Positions 45,165 to 58,456 are shown, counted from the stretch's first letter. The stretch is 64,000 nt of DNA from Calonectria ilicicola (GCA_020809705.1 CP085832.1:4402001-4466000); one strand, 5' to 3'. The notes: generated by a model from the sequence alone, not told the origin. Numbers and translations: made by a program.

Positions 45165-46133
45165 ATGAAGATTCTTTGTCTACATGGCCGTGGTTCCAAT
45201 TCTGAGGTAAATCTCGCAATTGTTCTTTCAGTACACGAGGGTTGTTCTGACTCTGAAATGCATGACAGATATTCCAGGCCCAAACTGCATCGTTGAGAAG
45301 CAATTTGGATGAAGATTTCACTTTTGAATTTGCCCAGGGAACAGAACTACACACAGAAGGTACGTACACTGAAATATGCGACCTGATTGAGTTTTGAAGG
45401 TAACCTTGGCAACCTAGGCAACTGGTCCGTATATACCAGCCAGTTCTCCAATTTGCCCCAGTATACCTACTACAACCCGCTAGTTCCCACATCTGTGCTC
45501 GAAGCAGAAGCACAACTACTGGAGCTCATCGAGCAAGACGGTGGGTTCGATGGAGTATTGGGCTACTCGGGGGGTGCCGGGTTTGCTGCCCAGGCCATGA
45601 TACGACACAGCCAGCAGGACCCAACCGGCGATCCATTATTCAGATTTGCCATCTTCATTAATGGAGCAACGCCTCTAAAATCTTTTGCGTTGAGTGAAGA
45701 GAAAACAGTTGAAGGGGTGGGCTTGACTCCATTTGACAAAGAACTCGAAGACGTTTACTTGCGGCCCTCTAACTTGCGAGTGCGTAAAGGTGATGGGCGA
45801 GATGCGGCTGAAGCGGCCATTATTTCTCGAAAGAAGGAGATGAATGCGGTTCGAACAGGGCAGTTAGCAGACGGAAGATATTTCTTGACAGACGGAGAGA
45901 TAGGGCTGACCAGGTATGAAGGCGAGCTGGATGGTGCGCTTATTGATGTGCCAACGCTTCATGTTCGCTCTCCAGTCGAAAAGGATCCGAATAACGGTCT
46001 TAATTTGGTAGGTCTTTGCAAACCAGACCTAGTAACGGAGCATCATCATCAGTTCGGACATGACTTTCCCCGGGGACAGGCGGAGATGCTGAAGATTGCG
46101 CAGCTGATTACTGAACTGGCAGAATTTGCATAA
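45165..46133 (+). CDS. FSH-family serine hydrolase (LovG-like candidate polyketide-releasing enzyme)
   Basis: Three exons, 45165-45206, 45269-45359 and 45418-46133, give 282 residues. Landmarks are the N-terminal MKILCLHGRGSNSEIFQ, the nucleophile elbow GVLGYSGGAGFAA (GxSxG), FAIFINGATP, a strand with PTLHVRSPVEKD and the C-terminal His in FGHDFPRG. This is the FSH1/LovG alpha/beta-hydrolase family. In several fungal clusters such proteins act as separate thioesterases that free the product from a highly reducing PKS lacking its own release domain. A PKS of that kind starts 4.2 kb downstream, which supports the role by context only. A second in-frame acceptor (exon from 45400) would insert six residues but leaves a 40-nt intron, so I prefer 45418. 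Confidence 0.83.
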
Positions 46134-46155
46134 ATACTATACATAGACCAACTAG

Positions 46156-49100
46156 TTAATGGAACACAACAGGGAATGCTTCATCCATAGCAAAGGGAAA
46201 TGTTGTTTTGCCAATTTCCCCATCGTTGCGAATGTGGTTTCCCGCAGTAACAACCTGTACTTCCGCAACAGTAGCTCCAAGGCCATCCGGAACATGAGAA
46301 CCCTCTATTGTCAGCTTTAGAAACCTAACTTGGCTTTCCTCAGAAAAATCTACTTGTGTTGTATTGCCATTTCGGATTTTTACTATTCGGGCCTCTTCCT
46401 TATCATACGGTGCTGATATCTTGACCTGTTGATGGGCAGATAATTGTTCAAACTCGGCCTCTGTCGTATACTTTGCCCAAAGACCAAAGGTAGACGGAGG
46501 CACAGCTGCCCAATTAATGATAACATTAACCACTGTACGGATCTGTCCAAGATCAATAACAGCAGATGCCTCCTTTGGACTCGCAGGTTGCCAGACTGTT
46601 GAATCTGAGCCGTCAACTATTGCATTGGGGCTATTGCCGGGAGCCCAGTCGCTGTCCGAAGTAACGGGCCTGCATAATGCTGAGTCATTTGGTGCATGAC
46701 TGATATCTGGACGCCTGGTGGGGACCACAATCGAGTCCCCGATTTCCATTTGGTAGTCTTTTGGTTTGGCATATCCACCAAGGACCCGCACACTCGCATG
46801 TTTCTGAGCGTGATTGACCTTGGTTTGGGCCTGTCGTCTAGTCACAGTGGTATTCTCCAGTTGAATAGACACGTCAAATATAGCGCCCTGCCATTTCATA
46901 CCCTTGATACGGATCCCATGTGGTAGCTGTGGTGGAAGCATGGGATCTAAGTAGAATGTATCCAAGTTGGGACGCATACCGGTGAAACCATGAGTAAAGA
47001 CTTGTAAGAAACCACCAGCCCCTGTGAGAAAGGGATATGCAGGGTTAAGACCGAAAAGAAACGCAGGGTTATCGACCCCAGGGAGCGCCGAGTCCGACAT
47101 CGTCTCGCTGAACTGGAAGAAGGGCTCGCGGATGTATGGTTCTGATGACCGTTGAAGATAGGTGTAAGCGGCGCATCCCTTTTGCTGGAGCTGAGCTTCA
47201 GCGATAGCATAAATGGACCATGTCATGGCTGGGCCGTCGGCGGTGTTGACGGAAGAATACTAAACAAGTCAGCCTCTCTAACGATTCACTCATGAACATG
47301 ATATCTTACATAGGCGACGTCATTTCGGGCCTGCGTCTCGCTCAGCTGGAACTGTAAAGGGTAGTTTATTAGACCAACACTGGCCTGTTTAACCTGCCAA
47401 GTTCCATCCATGCCATCGAATTCAGAAATGATTTTCTCCTCTTGATTGTACGGGATGTACATGTTTTGTGCAATGACGGACCAATTCTTGGGTATCTCCA
47501 CTCCGAGCAGTTTTGCGGCAGATGGTGCCCAGTTACCGAGCAACTGTTTGATAGCGACATTTGTAAAAGCACCGTTGTTGATGTTGTAAGCGAACTCATC
47601 CTATGACCAATCAGCGAGCGTGAAGCCAAAGGATTTGAGTAGTCCTAACCGGCTCTCCAAGTAGTATAGTTTCATACTGTCCTGAGGAAGTATTGTGCGA
47701 GACGTACGCGGCAAACATATTGGCTACATTTTTGATGACTTGCCATCCTTTTTGGGCAAGCCATTCAAGGTCTCTTGTCTGCATAAAGTACTGCCAGTGG
47801 GCGAGGGCAATGTCGGCGTTGAGGTGATATTGATAGCCCCAGCAGACCCCAGTCCCTGTACAGTTTCCGAACCGACCGCTCGTCCAAGCGTAAAGAGCCC
47901 CAGACTCCCCATATTGTTGAGAATTACGGAGAGCTTGTTCTAGCAGTTTTTCGCGATACTTGTTGATGGCTGAGGCGTATTGGGGGTATAGAGCCAATAT
48001 CGAGGGGTAGATCCATGTCTCGGCGTCCCAAAAAATAAGTCCAGCATATGAGTCACTGGATAAGCCGCCGACCATGATAGAGTTATCTGCATATCCAGTG
48101 CTCTCTGGAAGAAGACTGGACAGGATGTGAAATAGGGACGCCCGCGTGCGGAGTTGAAGATGTTGGTTAGATGGGACAATAATGTCAGCGTCATCCCACG
48201 TTGAGTCCCATTCTTGCGAATGCTCTGAGATCAACTGATCCCATGAGGTTATTAGAGCCTTGTCAGCTGCGCCTTTGGCGATGGAAAGTGTATTATTTGG
48301 GAACGCCGTCGTAGAGGCAATACCAACAAATTTGTACACAGCCATAGTGTCCCCCTTTTTCAGGCTCCAGTCCCAGCTCTGCGCAATCGTGCTCGAATTC
48401 GGTGATACCCAGGGATAATTCGTTGCATCATGTCTTGTTTTGTAGGCACTGGATACTGCGTTCCGGTTGCTACTATCAAACCTCACAGTGGAAGCCACAT
48501 AGGCGGTGCAATAGTTGATCCCCCATGGCTTGACGCTTGTCCAGATACCGCCCTCCTGGAACTCCTTATCGTAAAAGTCCGATCTCACTGCACCGGCGCC
48601 GTCGAGTATGTCAGTGACTTTGAACTTGGCGTCCTGGTCAACACTAATGTCCATACGGACGATGCCCAGGTTCAGCCGAGTCCGGTGAGCTAGGACAGTG
48701 TAGGCAATTTGATACCGAGCACTGTCTTGTGATGGACTCCACGTGACGTTGGTCTGCACGATGCCATTTTGAATAGATTGCGACTGGTGGAAGCTCTTGA
48801 TTGTTGATGCATCAATGCCGGGCTGATACGTCTGCCCGTTGTCAGTCGTCACCGTTAGTCCGGTCCAATTAGGAATGCCGCTTATGACGGATTCGCCGCC
48901 ATTCTTCAGATTGTCGGGAAGAATGGTGTGCGTGATATTCTGCTGCACATCCCAGAAACCGGAAATGGTTCCAAAAGTGGCACGGGGCTGATCTAGCGGC
49001 CAAGCTACACCATGATTAGCATCTTGATGGGCACACGCGTTACACATGGTTTGACAGTCCACCCACAATTTGCAATGTAACCACCCGTATCGTTCCGATA

Positions 49101-49289
49101 AATCCAGTGGCCAACTCCCTCTGCTGGCAGCCGCTGGCCAAAGTAGCCATTGGCCACGTATGGCGAACTTTGGTAATGGTTGCCAAGAAAAGTGTCAGTT
49201 GAGAGGGTCCAGGCATCGTCAGGCTCGGCGTTGGGGGAGTGGATCGCCGTAGTAAACCCTCCGAGAAGTGCGGTTAGGAACAAAATCAT
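46156..49289 (-). CDS. Secreted acid trehalase, GH65, with C-terminal discoidin-like domain
   Basis: Four exons, complement of 46156-47259, 47310-47600, 47650-49004 and 49067-49289, encode 990 residues, the normal size of fungal acid trehalases (AthA/ATC1 type). A signal peptide (MILFLTALLGGFTTA) precedes FLGNHYQSSPYVANGYFGQRLP and the N-terminal beta-sandwich. The catalytic alpha-barrel has GLIFWDAETWIYPS with the general-acid Glu (about 403) and DEFAYNINNGAFTN formed by splicing. About residues 830-960 (APGNSPNAIVDGSDSTVWQP ... VRFLKLTIEGSH) resemble an F5/8-type C discoidin module. It should hydrolyse extracellular trehalose to glucose. It overlaps no neighbour, ends 23 bp from the convergent FSH hydrolase and is divergent to the PKS. 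A metabolic role in the cluster is unlikely. Confidence 0.9.
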
Positions 49290-49715
49290 TTTTACGTGAA
49301 GATGTTACGTGCCATGCTGAGCTCTGCCTTAACTCTTGTTTAAGCTATAAGCTCTCTTTAGAGACAAGTCGTCATCGCTTTTGCCCCATATCTCGTATGC
49401 GCTTAGTGAAAGCAACCGACATATGCCCGCAAGCGGGCACTCGAATTCGCCGAAGGTGTTAGCCCTTCTAAGCCAAGAGAATGGCCTTCTGTCTTGGGTG
49501 GATTGTGGCGCCATTAATTGGCGTATGGTCTTTAGGCTATATATGAGGTGAGCGGCATGGCGCCCAGGGCCGCCGAGATCCAGAGATCGGAAAACTTGGC
49601 ATTCTGACTAAACTCGTAGCAGCGGCCAGTAAAAAAGCTCGAACTTCCAAGCTGAGGAAGTTGGCCTCGCCGCTGACAGGCATTGCATTGGGCTACTTTC
49701 TCACCCATGCAGGAC

Positions 49716-49729
49716 ATCGGGCCGACCCC
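49716..49729. repeat. 14-bp direct repeat ATCGGGCCGACCCC, copy 1
   Basis: Identical to 49902-49915, 186 bp apart, both upstream of the PKS and the trehalase. GC-rich with a CGG half-site, so a transcription-factor site is conceivable. Confidence 0.5.
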
Positions 49730-49822
49730 GCAGTTGAAAACAGGTAAGAGCCGGAGCAAGGGTAAGCCATTCTTGCTCTCGCGATGTTGGGGGCAGAAGT
49801 TGATAAACAAGCTAGCGCTCCT

Positions 49823-49833
49823 AAACTGGGGAA
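49823..49833. promoter_or_regulatory. AAACTGGGGAA motif, PKS side
   Basis: Exact 11-mer that also occurs at 58847-58857 upstream of the P450 gene. It may be a shared regulatory site or chance. Confidence 0.35.
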
Positions 49834-49901
49834 ACAAACCTCTATATTAGGCATAATATAACACTAAAAGAGATTGGGTTACTCTTTCGCTTATCAAAAA
49901 T

Positions 49902-49915
49902 ATCGGGCCGACCCC
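49902..49915. repeat. 14-bp direct repeat ATCGGGCCGACCCC, copy 2
   Basis: Second exact copy of the element at 49716-49729; it is followed by CCC and a CTGGGGAA run similar to the 49823 motif. Confidence 0.5.
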
Positions 49916-50214
49916 CCCGTCGAAATCTGGGGAAGGCTTAACACAAGATCTAATCCGAAAAGACCTCTACCTCGCCAGGATGGATATCCCTGCCTCAATA
50001 CACAGCCTACCAAGCTCACATGAGCTAGGACTAACTGCTACAATCAATCACAGTTCAAACAAAGCGAGTCAGTAGTTGCCAAGCACCTCGGAGGTAATCA
50101 TCGGGTCACTCAACGTGGGGTGACGAATCCACAGGTTCTGTGACTCGATTGGTTCACCGTGTATCACAGACTCCAAATCGTGTTTCCGGTAACTTTTTGT
50201 TATTTGGAGCAGAA

Positions 50215-50221
50215 TATAATA
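50215..50221 (+). promoter_or_regulatory. TATA-like box of the PKS gene
   Basis: TATAATA about 90 bp upstream of the ATG at 50305. Confidence 0.35.
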
Positions 50222-50304
50222 GTTGTAGAGTCCATCATTGCCCTATTCAAACTTGAAGGCAGTGTCTCATCTTTTTGAATCACACCTTGATCGTTAGAGT
50301 CACC

Positions 50305-53300
50305 ATGGAGCCCCTTGCAATTGTTGGCATGGCCTGCCGGTTCCCCCAGGAGGGTGATTCCAATGAGAACTTTTGGAACTTATTGATGAGTGGGCGGTCT
50401 GCCATGACGCCCTTTCCCAAAGACAGAATAAACATGGATGGGCATTATCACCCCGACCCAGAGCATGGCGGTTCGGTATGCAATTCACCGAGGCCCTGAT
50501 TTTTGTCCTAATGTCTAACTCCATTCCTAGTTTCATGTCCAAGGCGGCCACTTCATGAAGGGCGATCCGGCAGACTTTGACAATCAATTCTTCAACATGC
50601 CCAAGGGAGAGGTACTGTCATTAGACCCCCAACAGCGACTGTCATTGGAAAGCGTCTATCATGCATTGGAAAATGGTATGTTTCTCCCCAACTGTCACAA
50701 TGAATTATGTAGCTAATCATATCTTAGCGGGTATTCCTTTGGCCAAGGCGACGGGCTCAAATAGTTCCGTCTTCAGCAGTGGTTTCAACCATGACTGGCT
50801 ACAGTTGGTCAACAGCGACCCAGAAGTCAAACTCAAGTACAAACCCATGGGAACTAGCAATTCCATCATCTCAGGTCGCATAAGCTGGTTTTTTGACTTT
50901 AAGGGGCCTAGTCTCACAGTGGATACGGCATGTTCTAGTAGCATGGTGGCTTTTCACCTGGGCGCCCAGAGCCTGCGGTATGGCGAATCCGACATGACCG
51001 TCATCTCTGGCGTCAATGTCTTTACCTATCCAACAGATTGGTTCTCTATGGATCATCATGGATTCTTATCTGGAGATGCCAAGTCCTATAGTTTTGACCA
51101 CCGGGCCAGTGGATACTCACGAGGTGAAGGAGTTGCCACTGTCATTATGAAGCGATTATCAACCGCCCTCCAAGACGGCGATACCATCCGCGCTGTTGTG
51201 CGCGCCAGTGGACTGAACCAAGATGGAAGAACAACAGGAATCACATTGCCTAATGCGATTGCTCAGGAGCAGATGATACGGGACGTATACACCAAGGGGA
51301 AACTAGATATTAATGAAACCGCCTACATCGAATCCCACGGCACAGGGACTTCAGCTGGTGATCCCATAGAGGCCAAAGGTATTGTAAATGGTTTCAAGAC
51401 GGTCGAAAGAACCTCGCCTCTAGTTGTAGGCGCCGTCAAATCAGTTATTGGGCACACGGAGGGGGCATCTGGCATAGCCGGCATTATCAAGACTGTCATG
51501 ATCCTGGAATCAGGCATCATCACCCCCAATACCAACTTTGAGAAGCCGAACCCCAAGATTCCCATAGATAAGTGGAACTTGACTATACCAGTCAAGCCCA
51601 TGGCCTGGCCCTCGACCGGTATACGACAGGCATCCGTCAACTCCTTTGGCTTCTCAGGAACCAATGGTCATGTGGTGCTGCAAGACGCGTATCATTACCT
51701 CAAAGCCAACAATTTGTCAGGGCACCACAGAACTGCGAAAACACCGGGGCTAATTAAACCCGAGAATACCAATGGACAAAGCAACGGCCACGCAAGTAAC
51801 CACACGAATGGTCATACGAATGGGAACGCTCTCTCCAATCAACATCCCACTTTGCCGTTTGTCCTTACCTTTTCTTCTTTCGATGAGTCAGGTATAAGGA
51901 GAAATATTCAATCTCTTGCCGATTACTATAACCGCCAACCGTCAGTGGTCAACCGACCAAATGAACTTCGCAATCTTGCCTACACCCTGGCTGAGAGGCG
52001 AAGCAGATTTTCTTGGGCGTCATATTGTCTTGCAGATAGTCTCCAGGACCTTGTTAAGAAAATGTCTGCAGAGGACCAGATTTCCAAGCCTAGTCGGTCA
52101 AGAGGAACCCCCAACATTGGTTTTGTATTCACTGGCCAGGGAGCACAGTGGTATGCCATGGGCCGTGAATTACTAGCTTTTCCAGTTTTCAAGCAAAGTT
52201 TGGTAGACGCCTCTGAGTACATGCAAAGTCTGGGTAGCACCTGGTCTTTATATGGTCAGTCTTATGTTTTAATATCTTAATTCATTCATATGATACTAAT
52301 CGAAGCAGAGGAGCTTCTTCGGGATGAAGTTGCATCCAACATCAATAGCCCATCCTTGGCTCATCCAGCTTGCACAGCTATCCAGGTTGCCATTGTTGAT
52401 TTACTGAGATCATGGAATTTGCTTCCAACCCGGGTTGTTGGACATTCCTCTGGTGAAATAGCCGCGGCTTACGCAGCTGGAAAGATCAACAGAACTACCG
52501 CTTGGAGGGTTGCCTTCTTTAGAGGTTTTGTCTCGGCCAAGGTGCGCGCAGCCGGCGCCATGGTTGCAGTTGGTTTGACAGCCCCGGACCTGGCAGGGCG
52601 TTTGGAAAAGATCAATGCCCAAGTGTCCGGCGAGCTCACTATTGCTTGTTACAACAGTCCCAAAAACCACACCGTCTCCGGGGAAGAGGCCAAGATTGAT
52701 GCTTTAAAAAATGTCCTAGATCAGGAGGGCGTCTTTGCCAGGAAGCTGAAGATCAAAACAGCATACCATTCAGCGCACATGAAGACCGTCGCAGATGAGT
52801 ATCTATCTCTCATTGGTGACATGGAAAAGCCGTCCGAGACGACGTCCAGAGCAGACATGTACTCGAGCGTTACCGGTGCTTATTTTGATCAAGAGCTGAC
52901 AGCACAGTACTGGATCGATAACCTTGTTTCCCCAGTGCGCTTCACGAATGCCCTGCAAAAGATGGCTACAGATGGACCCAAGGGTCTTCTTAAAGTCCAC
53001 GCTAGCAACAGCAAAATCCACGAAATTGTCGAGATTGGGCCGCATTCTGCTTTGAGAAGTGCCATTAAGGAAACACTCGCTACCCAGTCTATCGGGTACC
53101 ACGCAGTGCTGAACCGCAGCGTTCCTGGTGTAGAAACGATACTAAACTCGATGGGTGCACTGCACTCTAGTGGTAGCGTCGTGGATCTTGAGCGTGTGAA
53201 TCAGGCCTCGGATTCAGCTCTAGATAGAGCACCGGTATTGCTCACCGATATTCCCCATTACGTCTTCAACCATAGCCAGAAGATTTGGAACGAGAGCAGG

Positions 53301-56300
53301 CTCAGCAGAAATTTCCGGCTCCGCAAATATCCTCGCCATGACTTGTTTGGAGCTCCCGTCCCTGACTGGAACCCTGTAGAACCAGCATGGCGTAATTTTA
53401 TTCGAGTCTCTGAGCAGCCATGGTTGAGGGACCACGTAGTAAGTTAACAATGCAACATGTCGGAGATGAAATTAACTATCTATAGATCACTGGTAGTCTT
53501 GTATACCCAGGGTAAGATTGAATATTTAGAATAAAGGAAACAAAGCGCTGACCATACAAGTGTCGGATACATCATCATGGCGATTGAAGCTTCCAAGCAA
53601 ATTGCAGATCCAGAGGCAACCCTTGTCGGATTTCACCTCAAAGACATCTCCATCAAAAGTGCTCTCATCATTCCCGACAACAAGGAGGGAATTGAAGTGA
53701 AGTTTTCCATGTCAGGCATGGACGAATCAAGCCTAGAGAACTCAAAGACGTGGAGGCAATGGCGACTGACAAGCTATAATCCAGTGGCAGACAATTGGGT
53801 CGAACACTGTACAGGTTACATCTCAACCGAATACGAGGTGGCTGCCGGGCCCATTGATGGTGGGTTCGAAGAGGAACAGAAAGCAGCCATGTCAAAGAAA
53901 CTTCTCCAAGATGGCCTTGACCGCTGCACGACACCAACGACAATCAACTACGAAAACCTAGACACCATTGGCTTTCACTTTGGCCCTACGTTCCAGAATC
54001 TATCAGACGTGCGAGTCAACAAGGGCAAGGGTGAGGTCACGGCAGTTATTGATGTCCCCGACGTTGCCAAGATTATGCCCAAGAACTTTGCCCACCCTCA
54101 CATGATCCATCCCTCTACCATGGACAGCATGATGCATCTATTTATTGCAAGTAAGTTTGAACCCACATCCCAGGTCAAGCGAGATTTTTCATGGTGCTTA
54201 CTATGTTAGCTGTCATTGATATTAGAGGAAAAGGTACTCTGGGCACACCCATGGTTCCCACCTTTATCAAGGATGTCCGCATTTCTGCCAAGCTGGACAG
54301 CACCGCAGGATACAAGTATAAAGGACTTGGAGTTTCCAAAATGACCGGAATCGGGAAATTTCAAAGCGATATTACCATCTGGGATCATGAAACTGACCAA
54401 GAGAGAGTGGCCGTCAGAGGATGGTCCACCACATCTCTGGGAAAGGACATTTCGGAAATTGAGACGAAAAAGCTCTGTCATGCTGTCGAATGGCAACCGG
54501 ATCTCCAACTTGTCAAATCTCCCCAGTTTTCTGACGCTGTCTTGGCCTCGATCGAGGAAAATCAAGACTACAGGGAAAATGTGCGACGACTGCAACTAGC
54601 AACTGTCCTCTTTGTGACCCTTGCGCTGGAAGAATTGCGAGAATATCCCGTTGAAGAATTTGAGGGCCATTTGAGAAAGTACTACGAGTGGTGCCTCAAA
54701 AGACGGGAGGACTTGCACAAAGGACTTCTACCTCATGTCGAACTTGACGAGTGGAAGCGGTATTTCCAGGACGAAACGCTCAGAGAAGAGTTATTTGCCT
54801 ACATTTCGGACTTCAATGAAGATGGAAAGTTGTTGGTGCGGATGGGCAAGAATATTGCCAACGTCCTCAGAAAGGAAGTCGACCCCCTTCACCTCATGTT
54901 TGGCCTAGACAGTCTCCTCAATGACCTTTACAAGAGCATGGTTGAATCAGGCAACCTGCCTGTGCTTCTCAAGTCTTATCTAGGCATCATACATCACAAC
55001 AGCATCAGCCTCAACATACTCGAGATTGGCGCCGGGACTGGCTCGTTGACGATGCCAGTGCTAGAAGCATTGAGCCCTGATGACGACAAGTTCTCGAGCA
55101 ACTCAGCTATTGCCAGGTATACTTATACCGATATCTCTTCTGCCTTTTTCGAAAAGGCACAGGACAAGTTTAAGAGATGGAGAAATGTTCTGGAGTTCCG
55201 TACCTTTAATATCGAGAAGGATGCTTCAGCTCAAGGCTTTGAGCCCGCTGGATACGATTACATATTTGCCGGCAACGTCGTTCATGCGACAGCTGATCTG
55301 AAAAAGGTGTTGTCAAACCTCAAGTCATTGTTGAAACCTGGTGGAAAGCTAGTATTGCATGAAAGCATTCGACAAGGTAATATACCAGCCCCCAGTTCTA
55401 ATTCCATGGTATTGACTCTGTCTAGACTTTTTGTGGCCCGCTCTCTCCTTTGGTCAGCTGAGCGGATGGTGGCTAAGTGTAGAAGAAAATCGCAGATGGG
55501 GTCCCACCATGTCTGAGAGTGATTGGGATGTAGTGCTGAGAGGGTCTGGTTTCGATGGGGTTGGGACTTCGCTACAGGATCGCCAAGTTTCAGATATCCA
55601 TGGGCAAAGCATCATGTTCTCAACGAACATCGGTGATGCCAAGGCTCAGGAACAAGACCGAAAGATTTACATCATCTCGTCGAGCGCGACTCAAGAGCTA
55701 GCTGTGGCTCTTCAAGCTGGTATCGCCAGCCTAGGAGTCGAGCATTGCTACATTGTCCAACTTTCTGAATTGGCCGACAAGGAATTGATTGACGACACAT
55801 GCATATCCCTCATCGACTTGGAGCATCCAGTTCTTGCTGAACTAACTGAGGAAAACTACAAGAGCGTCAACCACATTCTAGCCACAAGCGATGGAGTGCT
55901 ATGGCTTTCAGGGGACTTTAAGAAACATCCAGAGCAAAACCTTATTGCCGGCGTCATGAGGACCGTCCGATGGGAAAGAGATCTTGACGCCCCCAATTTA
56001 GTCACACTGGCTGTGACCGAACCTCGACCAAGTGACAATAGCCTCATCGAATCTATCCTATCCGTCTTCAAGCTTCAGTTTGTTGGCGATATCGACGCAG
56101 AAAGCAAAAATGCGGAGTATCTCTTACAAGGCAATGAGATTCTGACAAGTCGTCTCGTGGACGCGAACCACATCAACAGCTTTGTCCACTCTCACCTTAC
56201 CGATGCCACTCCGGAGCTCGCACCTCTTGGCGAAGCTGGCCGCCCCTTGGTTTTGGGTACATCTACCCCAGGGTCCCTTAGCGCTCTGTGTTGGGCTACG

Positions 56301-58456
56301 GATTCGGCCTGGTCCTCCCCTCTCGCTCAAAACGAGGTTGAGATCGAGATACATGCGGTCGGTCTCAACTTTAGGGACGTCTTGATTGCCATGGGTGAGT
56401 ACGTGACCACGTGTCTCGGCAATGAAGCTGCCGGGTACGTCTCTCGAATTGGACCAGGCGTCACCAATGTTCAGGTTAGTGACCGGGTCGTCTACATGAA
56501 TGGGCTTGAAGACGGAGGATGTTTCAAGACGTTTGGGAGACAGTCAGCAGATGTTGTCGTCAAGATCCCAGACTCAATGACCTTTGAGGAAGCAGCAAGC
56601 TTTCCATCCATCTTCTCTACAGCTATACATGGCTTATACGACGTTGCCCAGCTAGCTGAAGGAGAGTCGGTTCTCATCCATGCCGCAGCAGGTGGTGTCG
56701 GACAGGCGGCCGTCCAATTAGCCAATCTCGTTGGTGCAGAAATCTTTGCCACGGTCTCTACTCCCGAGAAACGCGATCTGCTTATCCGAGAATATGGCGT
56801 CAAAAAGGACCACATATTCTCTAGCCGAGATCTCTCTTTTGCTGACGGAATTCTGCGCATGACAAATAATCGTGGTGTTGATGTCGTTCTCAATTCGCTT
56901 TCGGGAGAAGCTCTGCGTTCCTCATGGAATCTCCTAGCGCCATTTGGGAGGTTCATCGAAATTGGAAAGAAGGATGCCCAAGCAAATGGAAGAATCGAAC
57001 TAAACCCGTTACTGCGTCAGACTTGCATGGCCAGTGTAGATCTGAAGACGCTGTTGCAGTATAAGCCCAAAAAGGTAGGCCAGCTTATTCACCAGAGCCT
57101 GCAACTCCTTGAGCAGGGCAAGGTTCGCACCGCCTCACCAACCCGTGTCTTGGACTACACCCAGATAGAAGAGGGTTTCAGGTCCTTACAATCCGGCCAG
57201 AGCATGGGCAAGATTGTCTTTAAGGGCAACCCCACTGATATTGTCCCTATTCTTCCAAATGACCCCGATCCACTGCAGCTGAGCGGAAACGCCACTTATG
57301 TACTGGCAGGTGGCCTCGGAGGTCTAGGAAGGAGTATTGCCCGCTGGATGGCATCTCGAGGAGCGAAGCATTTAGTCTTTCTATCCCGGTCTGGGGCAGC
57401 CAGTGAGAGTGCGCAAGAGCTCATTGAGGAACTAGAAGCGGCCAAGTGTCGATCACACGTCTTCGTTTGTGACGTGGGCGACAAGACAGCTCTATCCAGC
57501 GTTATTGAACACTGCAAGGAGACTCTTCCCCCTATCAAGGGATGTGTACAGGGTTCCATGGTGTTGAAGGTCAGTGACAATTCTGTCGTTCTTGCTTTTA
57601 TTTTGCACGTGCTAACAGGTGACAGGATGCAATGTTTGAGAACATGTCTTATGCCGACTTTGGCACTGCTTTGAAACCAAAGTTTGATGGATCTTGGAAC
57701 TTGCACGAATTATTACCCGCCGACATGGACTTTTTTCTCATGCTATCGTCTGCAACTGGTATTCTTGGAAACCGAAGCCAAGCCAACTATGCAGCAGGAA
57801 ACACATACCAAGATGCTCTAGCTTTGTATAGACACTCCAAGGGTCTTGCAGCTACTAGTATTGATCTGGGAAGCGTTCTCTCCGTGGGTTATGTCGCCGA
57901 AAATTATAAACGGCTGAAGACAACGCCCGCAATTGCCTCAGTTCTAGAGGCCATCCGAGAAGACGAAATCCACCTCTTGATTGAGTACCACATTGATCCA
58001 CGAAATGCCCCTCCATATCAGACAGTCACCGGATTGCCTAATGCCTCTGCATACAAACAGCGTCGCATGCCAGTCCCCGGCTATCTCAGCATGCCCCTAT
58101 TCAAGCACCTACGAAGCGAGTCTAAGACGGCCACGGAAGCCGTCCAGGATGACCCTCTTCTCATGATCCCTATGCAGCTGAGCTCGGTCGCGTCGATGGA
58201 GGAGGCACTGGATATCACATCCAATAGTATCCGGTTAAAGCTTTCCAAGCTACTTTCCATGGCTGCCGACGATATTGACCCAGGCAAGTCTATCAGCTCG
58301 AACGGCGTCGACTCGCTTGTGGCAACCGAGTTTAGGACGTGGCTAGCCAAGACTCTAAAGGCCGACGTGCCTATGCTGGAGATTATGGGGACAAGTAGCA
58401 TTCTCACATTCAGTGAAAAGGTTACCAGTGTGAGTAGTTTAGTGCAGGTCAAGTAG
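50305..58456 (+). CDS. Highly reducing type I polyketide synthase (KS-AT-DH-MT-ER-KR-ACP)
   Basis: Nine exons, 50305-50475, 50531-50675, 50728-52254, 52309-53438, 53486-53511, 53561-54150, 54210-55376, 55426-57569 and 57626-58456, give 2576 residues. Domains: KS (about 1-430, DTACSSS with Cys174, ESHGTGT, VIGHTEG); an Asn/His/Gly linker; AT (GFVFTGQGAQW, GHSSGE with Ser about 661); DH (HVITGSLVYP with His990, later HPSTMDSMMH); C-methyltransferase (ILEIGAGTG about 1466); ER (AAAGGVGQAAVQ about 2005); KR (YVLAGGLGGLG about 2210, active Tyr about 2355); ACP (GVDSLV, Ser about 2530). All active-site signatures look intact, so it should make a reduced, alpha-methylated chain. There is no thioesterase or reductase release domain, which fits a separate FSH hydrolase. 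The product is unknown. Confidence 0.93.
53486..53511 (+). other. 26-nt micro-exon of the PKS encoding the DH active-site loop
   Basis: The exon lies between introns 53439-53485 and 53512-53560 and encodes ITGSLVYP plus part of the next codon. It completes the H-x3-G-x4-P dehydratase motif whose His is on the preceding exon; without it the frame breaks. Confidence 0.85.

Larger units (their letters stand above)
49290..50304. promoter_or_regulatory. Divergent promoter region of acid trehalase and PKS
   Basis: 1015 bp with no gene I can support. It contains an exact 14-bp direct repeat, a motif shared with the P450 upstream region, and a TATA-like box near the PKS start, all listed separately. 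Confidence 0.5.

Noticed and set aside
46156..49289. Acid trehalase as a member of the polyketide locus
   Set aside because: It lies between the FSH hydrolase and the PKS, but trehalose hydrolysis outside the cell has no evident link to the pathway. Treated as a bystander.
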